Assembly: GCF_018687275.1 (NCBI RefSeq)
Contig: NZ_CP061287.1
Span: 372,001-436,000 of the forward strand
From: Polynucleobacter sp. MWH-Aus1W21
GTDB taxonomy: Bacteria; Pseudomonadota; Gammaproteobacteria; Burkholderiales; Burkholderiaceae
Direction of reading: 5' to 3'
Length of the DNA stretch: 64,000 nucleotides
Of the stretch, positions 57,778 through 64,000 are shown in pieces. Under the pieces are notes generated by a model that ran no database searches, had not been told where the DNA came from, and saw nothing but the letters and a program-made list of their open reading frames with translations. The first letter of the stretch is position 1. Every line of letters begins with the position of its first letter. A program made the translations under genes and the position numbers.

Positions 57778-58050
57778 ATGGCGTTTGGAAAGAAACCCGA
57801 TTTCAAAAAGAAACCAGCTCAGAACCCATTGTTCAAGCGTAAGCGTTATTGCCGTTTCACTGTTGCTGGCGTAGAACAGATCGACTACAAAGATGTGGAC
57901 ACATTGAAGGACTTCATTGGCGAAAACGCCAAGATCACTCCTGCTCGTTTGACAGGCACAAAAGCTAAATATCAGCGTCAGCTAGACACTGCTATCAAGC
58001 GTGCTCGTTACTTGGCTTTATTGCCATTCTCTGATCAACATAAGAAATAA
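57778..58050 (+). CDS. rpsR: 30S ribosomal protein S18
   Basis: 90 residues, basic. [20 protein letters not shown] and [18 protein letters not shown] are the S18 signature. It pairs with S6 on the small subunit. AGAGG lies upstream of the ATG. Confidence 0.98.
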   Translation: MAFGKKPDFKKKPAQNPLFKRKRYCRFTVAGVEQIDYKDVDTLKDFIGENAKITPARLTGTKAKYQRQLDTAIKRARYLALLPFSDQHKK

Positions 58051-58063
58051 TTGGGAGCCCTCA

Positions 58064-58516
58064 ATGCAAATCATTCTTTTAGAAAAAGTAACAAACCTGG
58101 GCAACCTCGGCGACATCGTTCGCGTTAAAGACGGTTTCGCTCGCAACTTCTTAATTCCACAACGTAAAGCTCGTCGTGCGACTGAGGCAGCTATTGCTGA
58201 CTTTGCAGTTCGTCGTGCTGAGTTAGAGAAATTGGCTGCTGAGAAATTGGCTGCTGCTGAAGCTGTTGGCATCAAGCTCAAAGACATGGTTCTCGAAATC
58301 AGTCAAAAAGCGGGTGTTGATGGTCGTTTGTTTGGTTCTGTAACCAATCATGACATCGCTGATGCTTTGAAAGCTAAAGGTTTCACAATTGAGAAGTCTT
58401 CAGTTCGTTTGCCTACTGGCCCATTGAAAATGGTTGGTGATCACCCTGTAGCGGTTGCTGTTCATACCGACGTAGTTGCAGACATTACCATTCGCGTAGT
58501 TGGCGAGCAAGCTTAA
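58064..58516 (+). CDS. rplI: 50S ribosomal protein L9
   Basis: 150 residues from ATG at 58064, where the invariant [17 protein letters not shown] begins; an upstream in-frame start overlaps rpsR and is rejected. The central helix contains a perfect 15-bp tandem repeat (EKLAA twice, 58226-58255), but total length is normal. dnaB follows after 24 bases. Confidence 0.98.
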   Translation: MQIILLEKVTNLGNLGDIVRVKDGFARNFLIPQRKARRATEAAIADFAVRRAELEKLAAEKLAAAEAVGIKLKDMVLEISQKAGVDGRLFGSVTNHDIADALKAKGFTIEKSSVRLPTGPLKMVGDHPVAVAVHTDVVADITIRVVGEQA

Positions 58517-58540
58517 GTTTTAACTCTGTAAACTAGCCTC

Positions 58541-61036
58541 ATGGCTGAATCCCGTTCACGTTCCGTTACGCTGAATCCCGGCATGATGGGTTCTGGGGAT
58601 GCAGTCGTGCAGGCTTTAAAAGTCCCGCCGCATTCAGTAGAAGCCGAGCAATCACTGCTCGGCGGTCTACTTATCGATAACTCCTCTTGGGATAACCTTG
58701 GTGGAGTACTAAACGACAAAGATTTCTATCGCCCTGAGCACGCTTTGATCTACAAGGTCATCGCACGTTTGGTTGGTGACAATCATCCTGCTGATGTGAT
58801 CACTGTCTATGATGCAGTGAAGTCTGAGCAGGGTGGTGACCTAGTCAGTATTGATTATCTCAATTCATTAGCGCAAAACACGCCAAGCGCAGCGAACATT
58901 AAAGGCTACGCTGACATTGTTCGTGATCGCAGTATCCTGCGTCGCTTAATTGAAGTATCAGACAGCATTGTTAATTCAGCATTCGTTCCAGAGGGGCGTA
59001 CTGTTAGAACGCTTTTGGATGAAGCTGAGTCACGCATTCTGCAGATTGGTGAGGAGGGTAGTCGTAAGGCTGACTATCTTGAGATCGAGCCTTTGCTTAA
59101 AGCTGTAGTTGCTCGTATTGATGAGCTCTATAACCGCCAAGGTGGTAGCGACATTACTGGTATCGCAACAGGCTTCCTGGATTTAGATAAACAAACTAGT
59201 GGCTTACAAAAAGGTGACCTAGTCATTGTGGCCGGAAGACCCTCGATGGGTAAGGCGCAGCCATTAGATGCAAAAGTGAAGACTGTAGATGGTTGGAAGT
59301 TGATGGGCGACCTCAAGTTTGGAGATCGACTTGCTTCTATTGATGGTCAATTCTCTATGGTTACGGGCATTTACCCGCAAGGTATCAAGCAAATTTATAA
59401 AGTCACTTTTTCTGATGGTCGTGTAGCTGAGTGTTGCGATGAACATCTTTGGCGAGTGATGTATCGAGATTGGTCTGAGCCAAAAGTGATCAATACCTCT
59501 CGCCTTGTCGAGATGTTGAAGTCCGTACGATATAAAAATAGGCTTTGGATAGAGCCTGTAAGCGGAGAATTTGGACACACAAAAGAGCTTCCAATTCATC
59601 CTTGGGTACTTGGTGCTTTATTGGGTGATGGAACCCTGGCTTTATCTCATAGTAGTGTGATGTTTTCCACTAAATCACCTGAGCTTGTTGATCGTATCAA
59701 TATGCTTGCAGGCTATGAGATGGAGCTAGTGCATGCGAATGCATATGACTGGAGGTTAGTCTCTAAAGAAAGAATTGCCGCCAACGGTCAAAGAGTGGCG
59801 GTGAAGACAAATTACTTTAGAGCTGCTCTTGATGAATTGGGTGTACTAGGTTGTAGAAGTTTTGATAAATTCATCCCTTCTTTGTATCTTGAGGCAGGGA
59901 AAGCCTCCCGTCTAGCTTTGTTTCAAGGGCTTATGGACACTGACGGATGGATCGAAAAGTGGGGCTCTATTCGTTTTTGCACTTCTAGTAAACAATTGTC
60001 CGAAGATGTTGCTTCTTTAGCGAGATCTTTGGGTGGATTTTGCTCAATCTCGCGGAAGCAATCTTCTTATACCTATAAGGGTGAGCGCAAACAAGGGCGT
60101 TTGTCATATGTTTTAAATATGAGCTTTAGTTCAGGGTTTGAGGCTTTTAGCTTGCCCGAGAAGAGAGAGAGACTCAGAGCATGCTGGAGTCGTCAACGTA
60201 GATTGACGTTTAAGAGTATTGAGTTATCAAGGGAATCGGAAGCGCAATGCATTTCGGTTAGCCATCCACAAAGAACGTATGTTACGAATGACTATGTTGT
60301 TACACACAACACTGCATTTGCTTTGAACATCGCCGAGAACGTTGCATTGGCAGAAGGCTTGCCTGTGGTGGTTTTCTCAATGGAGATGTCAGGTGAACAG
60401 TTGGCTGCCCGTTTATTGGGTTCAGTAGGGCGCGTTGACCAAGGTCGCATGCGTACCGGTAAGTTGCAAGATGACGAGTGGCCACGTGTCACTGATGCTA
60501 TTGCCCGTTTAAGTAATACCCAAATTTTGATTGATGAGACCGGTTCCTTATCCAGCTTAGAGTTGCGTGCACGCGCACGTCGCATTGCTAGAAACTTTGG
60601 CGGAACGCTTGGTTTAGTTGTGATTGATTACTTGCAGTTGATGAGCGGCTCTGGTTCTGAAAACCGTGCAACCGAGATTTCTGAAATCTCTCGATCGCTC
60701 AAATCTCTCGCGAAAGAATTGCAATGCCCAGTAGTGGCGCTATCTCAGTTAAATCGTGGTCTTGAGCAGCGTCCCAATAAACGCCCAATCATGTCTGACT
60801 TGCGAGAGTCAGGAGCTATCGAGCAAGATGCCGACTTAATTATGTTCATCTATCGTGATGAGGTTTATCACCCAGACACCACTACAGACAAGGGTGTGGC
60901 AGAAATTATTATCGGTAAGCAACGTAACGGCCCAATCGGCACGATAAGACTCAGTTGGCAAGGTCCATATACTAAGTTTGATAACTTAGCGATGGGATCA
61001 ATTGGCTACTCCTCTGGCGGTTACGAGCCATTCTAA
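58541..61036 (+). CDS. dnaB: Replicative DNA helicase DnaB with in-frame intein
   Basis: 831 residues encoded; 479 remain after removal of a 352-residue intein (residues 239-590). The helicase N-domain (VPPHSVEAEQSLLGGLLIDN) is at 28-47. Walker A starts GRPSMGK at 232-238, is interrupted, and resumes with TAFALNIAEN at 591. Walker B is GLVVIDYLQLMSG; SQLNRGLEQRPNKRP follows. DnaB unwinds the replication fork. Until the intein is removed the ATP site is split, so splicing should be essential. Co-oriented with rplI, and ends in a strong terminator. Confidence 0.96.
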   Translation: MAESRSRSVTLNPGMMGSGDAVVQALKVPPHSVEAEQSLLGGLLIDNSSWDNLGGVLNDKDFYRPEHALIYKVIARLVGDNHPADVITVYDAVKSEQGGDLVSIDYLNSLAQNTPSAANIKGYADIVRDRSILRRLIEVSDSIVNSAFVPEGRTVRTLLDEAESRILQIGEEGSRKADYLEIEPLLKAVVARIDELYNRQGGSDITGIATGFLDLDKQTSGLQKGDLVIVAGRPSMGKAQPLDAKVKTVDGWKLMGDLKFGDRLASIDGQFSMVTGIYPQGIKQIYKVTFSDGRVAECCDEHLWRVMYRDWSEPKVINTSRLVEMLKSVRYKNRLWIEPVSGEFGHTKELPIHPWVLGALLGDGTLALSHSSVMFSTKSPELVDRINMLAGYEMELVHANAYDWRLVSKERIAANGQRVAVKTNYFRAALDELGVLGCRSFDKFIPSLYLEAGKASRLALFQGLMDTDGWIEKWGSIRFCTSSKQLSEDVASLARSLGGFCSISRKQSSYTYKGERKQGRLSYVLNMSFSSGFEAFSLPEKRERLRACWSRQRRLTFKSIELSRESEAQCISVSHPQRTYVTNDYVVTHNTAFALNIAENVALAEGLPVVVFSMEMSGEQLAARLLGSVGRVDQGRMRTGKLQDDEWPRVTDAIARLSNTQILIDETGSLSSLELRARARRIARNFGGTLGLVVIDYLQLMSGSGSENRATEISEISRSLKSLAKELQCPVVALSQLNRGLEQRPNKRPIMSDLRESGAIEQDADLIMFIYRDEVYHPDTTTDKGVAEIIIGKQRNGPIGTIRLSWQGPYTKFDNLAMGSIGYSSGGYEPF
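59255..60310 (+). mobile_element. Class 3-type intein with LAGLIDADG homing endonuclease in DnaB
   Basis: 352 codons between the Lys and Thr of the DnaB Walker A motif. The first residue is Ala, not Cys or Ser, so standard N-S acyl shift cannot start splicing. The class 3 residues are in place: Trp66 in block B (CDEHLWRV), Cys332 in block F (AQCISV) and Thr350 in block G (VVTHN, ending in His351-Asn352), with Thr as the +1 extein residue. Two LAGLIDADG motifs at intein positions 119-128 (LGALLGDGTL) and 222-231 (LFQGLMDTDG) keep their acidic residues, so the endonuclease looks active. By my count 13 arginines use AGA/AGG here, against about 4 in the extein. Confidence 0.93.
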
Positions 61037-61055
61037 GTAAAGAAAATTGATAAAG

Positions 61056-61083
61056 AAAAAGCCTCACGCTGTGAGGCTTTTTT
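61056..61083 (+). terminator. Intrinsic terminator of dnaB
   Basis: AAAAAGCCTCAC / GTGAGGCTTTTT is a 12-bp perfect stem with a GCT loop and a T-tract. It lies 19 bases after the dnaB stop and can also serve the converging small-protein gene. Confidence 0.85.
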
Positions 61084-61129
61084 AATGCATCAAATGAATC
61101 AGATCATTTTATGATTCACATCATGAATC

Positions 61130-61396
61130 TTATTTTCCGCCCATACATTTTTTGATAGAAGCATCTTTAGCTGCACCATAGAGTGGCTTGCCATCTTTGC
61201 TGACTGCCTTAGCTTCGCAATCATTCGGCTTTGTATCACTCATACATTTCTTAATTGAAGCGTCTTTAGCTGCGCCATAGAGCGGCTTACCATCCTTGCT
61301 CAGGGCCTTAGCTTCACATGCTGCTTGATCAGCAAAAGCATAGGTAGGAAGTGCAAAACTCAGTGCAATGCTTAAAGCGACGATGATTCTTTTCAT
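61130..61396 (-). CDS. Small secreted protein with two tandem Cys-bounded repeats
   Basis: 88 residues. The signal peptide ends AFA near 22. The mature protein is two copies, 33 residues apart, of a unit starting CEAKA and ending IKKCM; 25 of 26 residues are identical (Leu/Val difference). Each unit begins and ends with Cys, likely one disulfide per unit in the periplasm. The spacing Cys ... LYGAAK ... KKC resembles the PsiF repeat of E. coli; that link is tentative. AGGAGAG precedes the start. Confidence 0.75.
   Translation of the reverse strand: MKRIIVALSIALSFALPTYAFADQAACEAKALSKDGKPLYGAAKDASIKKCMSDTKPNDCEAKAVSKDGKPLYGAAKDASIKKCMGGK
61142..61326 (-). repeat. 99-bp tandem coding repeat
   Basis: Two DNA units offset by exactly 99 bases (61142 and 61241) encode the two near-identical repeats of the small secreted protein. 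DNA identity is visibly lower than protein identity, mostly at third positions, so the duplication is old and under protein-level selection. Confidence 0.8.
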
Positions 61397-61509
61397 CTTT
61401 ACTCTCCTGGATGGTTACCCCTGTTAATGGGCTGTTTGATTAGACACTTTAACCAAAATTTAAGTTTTAGAAAACATAGGGAAAGCGCTATTAACCCTAA
61501 AGGTTCTGG

Positions 61510-62043
61510 TTACTGGGGTGCCATTCTTCGTGCTTCAGTAAATTTCGCCGCCCAGTAGGGCGAGGTAATGTAATCAAGGCGAACTGTTCCGCCCGCGCTT
61601 GGGGCATGAACAAATCTGCCTTGCCCCACGTAGATCCCCGCATGGGAATATTTTTCACCGGTGGTATTGAAGAAAACCAAGTCACCTGGAGCGGGTGCTT
61701 CGCCTTCTATGCTTTTACCTTTGGTGCTCATCAGTTGAATAGTGCGAGGCAGCTTGATACCGGCTGCTTTGTTATAGACGTAAACAATGAGACCGCTGCA
61801 ATCAAAACCACCCTTAGGTGTATTGCCGCCATAGCGGTAGGGAACATCTACTAAGCCTACCGCTGCAATAGAAATATCTTCAGTGCCAACGCTAGTGTCT
61901 TGCTTAAATTGTGTAACTCTTGAGCTGCCGGACTTCCCGCTGAATGTGCTACATCCGCTTAGGATGAGTAAGCTACAAATAAAAATGCCGCACCCAAGAA
62001 GAGTGCGGCATGAGGGGATTTGCTTAGAGTGCGTCAGCAGCAT
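61510..62043 (-). CDS. NlpC/P60 family peptidoglycan endopeptidase, lipoprotein
   Basis: 177 residues from ATG at 62043; a GTG nine codons upstream is an alternative. Lipobox LSGC follows a hydrophobic helix, predicting outer-membrane attachment. The NlpC/P60 catalytic Cys is in GGFDCSGLIVYVY, the His in KYSHAGIYVG, and a third residue in FVHAPSAGG. It cuts peptide crosslinks in the cell wall. Its start overlaps the phoH 3' end by 20 bases, suggesting coupling. Confidence 0.88.
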   Translation of the reverse strand: MLLTHSKQIPSCRTLLGCGIFICSLLILSGCSTFSGKSGSSRVTQFKQDTSVGTEDISIAAVGLVDVPYRYGGNTPKGGFDCSGLIVYVYNKAAGIKLPRTIQLMSTKGKSIEGEAPAPGDLVFFNTTGEKYSHAGIYVGQGRFVHAPSAGGTVRLDYITSPYWAAKFTEARRMAPQ

Positions 62044-63673
62044 GATCCGCAAGACGAGAGCGCTCACCACGAGCTAGAGTCACGTGACCACCATGACGCC
62101 AGCCCTTGAAGCGATCAACCACATAAGTTAAACCAGAGGAACCCTCAGTTAGATATGGAGTGTCGATCTGAGCAATATTTCCTAAACAAACAATTTTGGT
62201 TCCGGGTCCTGCGCGGGTAACCAAAGTCTTCATTTGTTTTGGCGTGAGATTTTGCGCTTCATCAATAATGACAAACTTGCTGACAAAAGTTCTGCCGCGC
62301 ATGAAGTTCATGCTCTTAACTTTAATACGTGAACGAATCAACTCTTGAGTGGCGGCACGGCCCCACTCGCCAGCGCCATCATCATTGCGTTGAAGGACTT
62401 CAAGGTTGTCATCAAATGCGCCCATCCAAGGCTGCATCTTTTCCTCTTCAGTGCCTGGTAAGAAGCCAATATCTTCGCCAACTGGCACTGTGGCGCGGGT
62501 GATGATGATTTCGTTATAGCGCTTGCTATCGAGAACTTGCTCAAGGCCAGCAGCTAATGCCAGCAAGGTTTTGCCGGTTCCCGCCTGACCTAGCAAAGTT
62601 ACAAAGTCTACATCTGGGTTCATAAGTAAGTTCATGGCAAAGTTTTGCTCGCGATTACGGGCTGTAACACTCCACACATTATTCTTCTGGTGAGAGAAGT
62701 CCCTTAATGTTTGTAAGAGAGCAGTCTTACCGTTAATTTCCTTAACTTGGGCATAGAACGGTGTAGAGCCATCAGGATTCTCTTGATAGACAAACTGATT
62801 GACCAACATGCTTTGCACAGATGGTCCAGTTACTCTATAGAACATGGTGCCAGATTTAGAGTCGGCCCAACTTTCCATATCCTTGCCATGCTTTGGCCAA
62901 AAATCTGCTGGCAAAGTCATGACACCAGCGTACATCAAGTCACGATCTTCTAAGACTTGGTCATTGAAATAGTCTTCAGCAGGCAATCCCAATGCACGTG
63001 CCTTAATACGCATATTGATATCTTTGGATACCAATACTACTTCTTGACCCTTGCGAGTTTTTTGCAGCTCGCTGACTACTGCCAGAATGAGGTTATCGCC
63101 TTTGCCTTCTGGAAGGCCTTCAGGCAATGCTTGTGTAGCAAGTTTTGTTTGGAAGAATAGGCGACCAGTCACATCTTGATTGCCTAACTTATTGAGGGGG
63201 ATGCCTTCATCCAAAGTGCCGCTAGTGCCTGCAATAAGCTGATCGAGTGATCTGCTGACGGTACGGGCATTTCGCGCAACTTCAGTCATTCCTTTTTTAT
63301 GGTTATCCAACTCCTCTAGAGTTGTCATTGGTAAATACAGATCATGCTCTGAGAAGCGGAATAAAGAGCTTGGATCGTGCATTAATACGTTGGTATCTAA
63401 AACGAATAGGCTTGGAGGCCCTGTGCGAATGACACGCTTTGGTTTTGCGGGCGCCGGCGCTTTGCTTTCACTGCGAATTGGGCTGCGGTCTAATTTAATT
63501 TTCTCGAGGGCTACCTCTGCTTCGGTCAAATCCTCGTCTGCATCATTGGTCCAATCAATCGCTTCCACTACCACCGGTTTTGCTGGAGCGGGGCGCTTCT
63601 TTAAGTCGGGAGTATCTTTGCGACTGAGTTTCACTTGATCAGCAATTTGAGTGGGGATTGGGGGCAGTGGCAT
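62024..63673 (-). CDS. PhoH family protein, PIN domain plus ATPase
   Basis: 549 residues from ATG at 63673, chosen by AGGAGAG four bases upstream. After a low-complexity N-terminus, a PIN nuclease domain (FVLDTNVLMHDPSSL near 90) is followed by the PhoH ATPase with Walker A GQAGTGKTLLALA and Walker B KFVIIDEAQNLTPKQ. The PIN-PhoH arrangement (PhoH2-like) has RNA helicase and RNase activity in studied members. It lies downstream of bcp, after a structured 230-base spacer. Confidence 0.9.
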   Translation of the reverse strand: MPLPPIPTQIADQVKLSRKDTPDLKKRPAPAKPVVVEAIDWTNDADEDLTEAEVALEKIKLDRSPIRSESKAPAPAKPKRVIRTGPPSLFVLDTNVLMHDPSSLFRFSEHDLYLPMTTLEELDNHKKGMTEVARNARTVSRSLDQLIAGTSGTLDEGIPLNKLGNQDVTGRLFFQTKLATQALPEGLPEGKGDNLILAVVSELQKTRKGQEVVLVSKDINMRIKARALGLPAEDYFNDQVLEDRDLMYAGVMTLPADFWPKHGKDMESWADSKSGTMFYRVTGPSVQSMLVNQFVYQENPDGSTPFYAQVKEINGKTALLQTLRDFSHQKNNVWSVTARNREQNFAMNLLMNPDVDFVTLLGQAGTGKTLLALAAGLEQVLDSKRYNEIIITRATVPVGEDIGFLPGTEEEKMQPWMGAFDDNLEVLQRNDDGAGEWGRAATQELIRSRIKVKSMNFMRGRTFVSKFVIIDEAQNLTPKQMKTLVTRAGPGTKIVCLGNIAQIDTPYLTEGSSGLTYVVDRFKGWRHGGHVTLARGERSRLADHAADAL

Positions 63674-63683
63674 GAACTCTCCT

Positions 63684-63720
63684 AAAAGAAAAAACCGCCA
63701 AGCGGAGTGCATTGACGGTT
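63684..63720 (-). terminator. Terminator-like hairpin abutting the phoH ribosome binding site
   Basis: AACCGTCAA pairs with TTGGCGGTT (9 bp, one G-U) followed by TTTTTTCTTTT, then AGGAGAG for phoH. Its place makes unregulated termination costly for phoH, so attenuation or a downstream promoter is implied. Confidence 0.55.
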
Positions 63721-63748
63721 TATTACGAAACTGGTTACAGCGAGGACT

Positions 63749-63773
63749 GAAAAACGGAGAGGGTTACTCTCCG
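63749..63773 (-). terminator. Terminator-like hairpin in the phoH leader (upstream)
   Basis: CGGAGAG / CTCTCCG around TAACC, then five Ts on the minus strand. The stem contains strong GC pairs. It would end a transcript of roughly 100-150 bases if one starts in this spacer. Confidence 0.6.
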
Positions 63774-63905
63774 CACCTGATCTGAGATATTCAGGTTTAT
63801 GATTCAAACGGATTGTCTGACTTTCCCGTCGTTTACGGTGCATATGAATCACTTTACCCCAAATTTTGGGGTTTGCAAGCACCTCAGAATAAATTGTTGT
63901 AAAAA

Positions 63906-64000
63906 TTATTTGGTGGCTTGGGCTGCTTGTAACACTTCTGTCACATGGCCTGGGACCTTAAGACCGCGCCACTCTTTAACCAGATTCCCAGAGGAGTCAA
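63906..64000 (-). CDS. bcp: Peroxiredoxin Bcp, C-terminal 30 residues only
   Basis: The right edge cuts the gene. The visible end reads DSSGNLVKEWRGLKVPGHV and continues to ATK and a TAA stop. This matches the C-terminus of bacterioferritin comigratory protein, a thiol peroxidase (typically I-D-x-x-G then the W-x-x-V-K-V-x-G-H block). Adjacent bcp-phoH is common in Burkholderiales, which supports the call. The catalytic cysteines are outside the window. Confidence 0.7.
   Translation of the reverse strand, partial: DSSGNLVKEWRGLKVPGHVTEVLQAAQATK

Larger units (their letters stand above)
63674..63905 (-). promoter_or_regulatory. Structured spacer between bcp and phoH, possible attenuator or small RNA
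   Basis: Read on the minus strand: a CCCCAAA/TTTGGGG palindrome (bcp end, near 63865); a GATTCA/TGAATC closing pair enclosing CCGT/ACGG; CCTGA/TCAGG; then GGAGAG/CTCTCC followed by TTTTT (63749-63773); then AACCGTCAA/TTGGCGGTT followed by TTTTTTCTTTT (63684-63720) ending at the phoH ribosome binding site. Two terminator-like hairpins in a row before a gene suggest either a small RNA or conditional termination. No known riboswitch class was recognised. Confidence 0.5.

Noticed and set aside
58001..58063. Upstream start for rplI inside rpsR
   Set aside because: The L9 family starts at MQIILLEKV (58064); the earlier codons are the rpsR gene read in another frame.
58226..58255. 15-bp tandem repeat in rplI
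   Set aside because: The repeat is real (EKLAA twice) but lies in the Ala/Lys/Glu-rich helix of L9 and the protein has normal length, so it needs no special explanation.
63682..63882. Minus-strand open frame of 66 codons between bcp and phoH
   Set aside because: It spans two terminator-like hairpins and overlaps the phoH ribosome binding site; no recognisable protein.

Overview
This window is chromosomal DNA of a betaproteobacterium in the Burkholderiaceae. The gene order, moderate GC content and short intergenic gaps fit a small-genome freshwater genus such as Polynucleobacter; this placement comes from gene content and order, not from a database search. Supporting signs are PriB between rpsF and rpsR, a single-chain (monomeric) NADP isocitrate dehydrogenase, an EarP/EF-P pair with Arg32 on EF-P, and the classic block DUF177-rpmF-plsX-fabHDG-acpP-fabF ... 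lepA-lepB-rnc-era-recO-pdxJ-acpS-nagZ. Almost all of the window is ordinary housekeeping sequence. No insertion sequence, prophage or CRISPR array is visible.

Layout. 1-7.4 kb: a secreted DNA/RNA non-specific nuclease cut by the left edge, a membrane-anchored lytic transglycosylase, an FKBP isomerase, a DUF6352 protein, an MFS carrier and icd. 7.5-18.9 kb is the most accessory part: a BLUF blue-light sensor, MsrP, a lipocalin, a metallo-beta-lactamase-fold hydrolase, an outer-membrane protein, an SDR, DUF2889, a pseudouridine synthase, a pterin dehydratase, an isoquinoline-oxidoreductase-like molybdenum enzyme (IorAB type), MsrQ (about 8 kb from MsrP), a porin remnant, a lipoprotein and an SRAP protein. 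19-30 kb: a parvulin, thyA-folA, a ferredoxin reductase with fdxA, a 2-hydroxyacid dehydrogenase, the molybdenum cofactor genes moaA-mobA-moeA, and rne with a long structured leader. 30-49.8 kb: rluC, a HAD phosphatase, sppA, an RsmI-like methyltransferase, maf, then the fatty-acid and lepA/era blocks. 49.9-54.4 kb: efp, earP, uvrC, pgsA, tRNA-Gly(GCC) and tRNA-Cys(GCA). 54.5-64 kb: a lipoprotein, lexA, an asparaginase, rpsF-priB-rpsR-rplI, an intein-containing dnaB, a two-repeat secreted protein, an NlpC/P60 lipoprotein, phoH, and the 3' end of bcp.

Connections. The molybdenum cofactor genes supply enzymes in the same window (MsrP and the IorAB-type oxidoreductase). FdxA and the neighbouring NADP reductase look like an electron-transfer pair. 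EarP should rhamnosylate Arg32 of the EF-P encoded just downstream.

The standout feature is a 352-residue intein in DnaB. It sits between the Lys and Thr of the Walker A motif. It has Ala at position 1, a Trp/Cys/Thr triad diagnostic of class 3 splicing, and an intact-looking LAGLIDADG endonuclease. Other points of interest are the head-to-head earP/uvrC start codons sharing one CATG, a lexA promoter that predicts a leaderless transcript with an overlapping LexA box, a structured bcp-phoH spacer with two terminator-like hairpins, and the absence of rpoE/rseAB between fabF and the HtrA protease gene.
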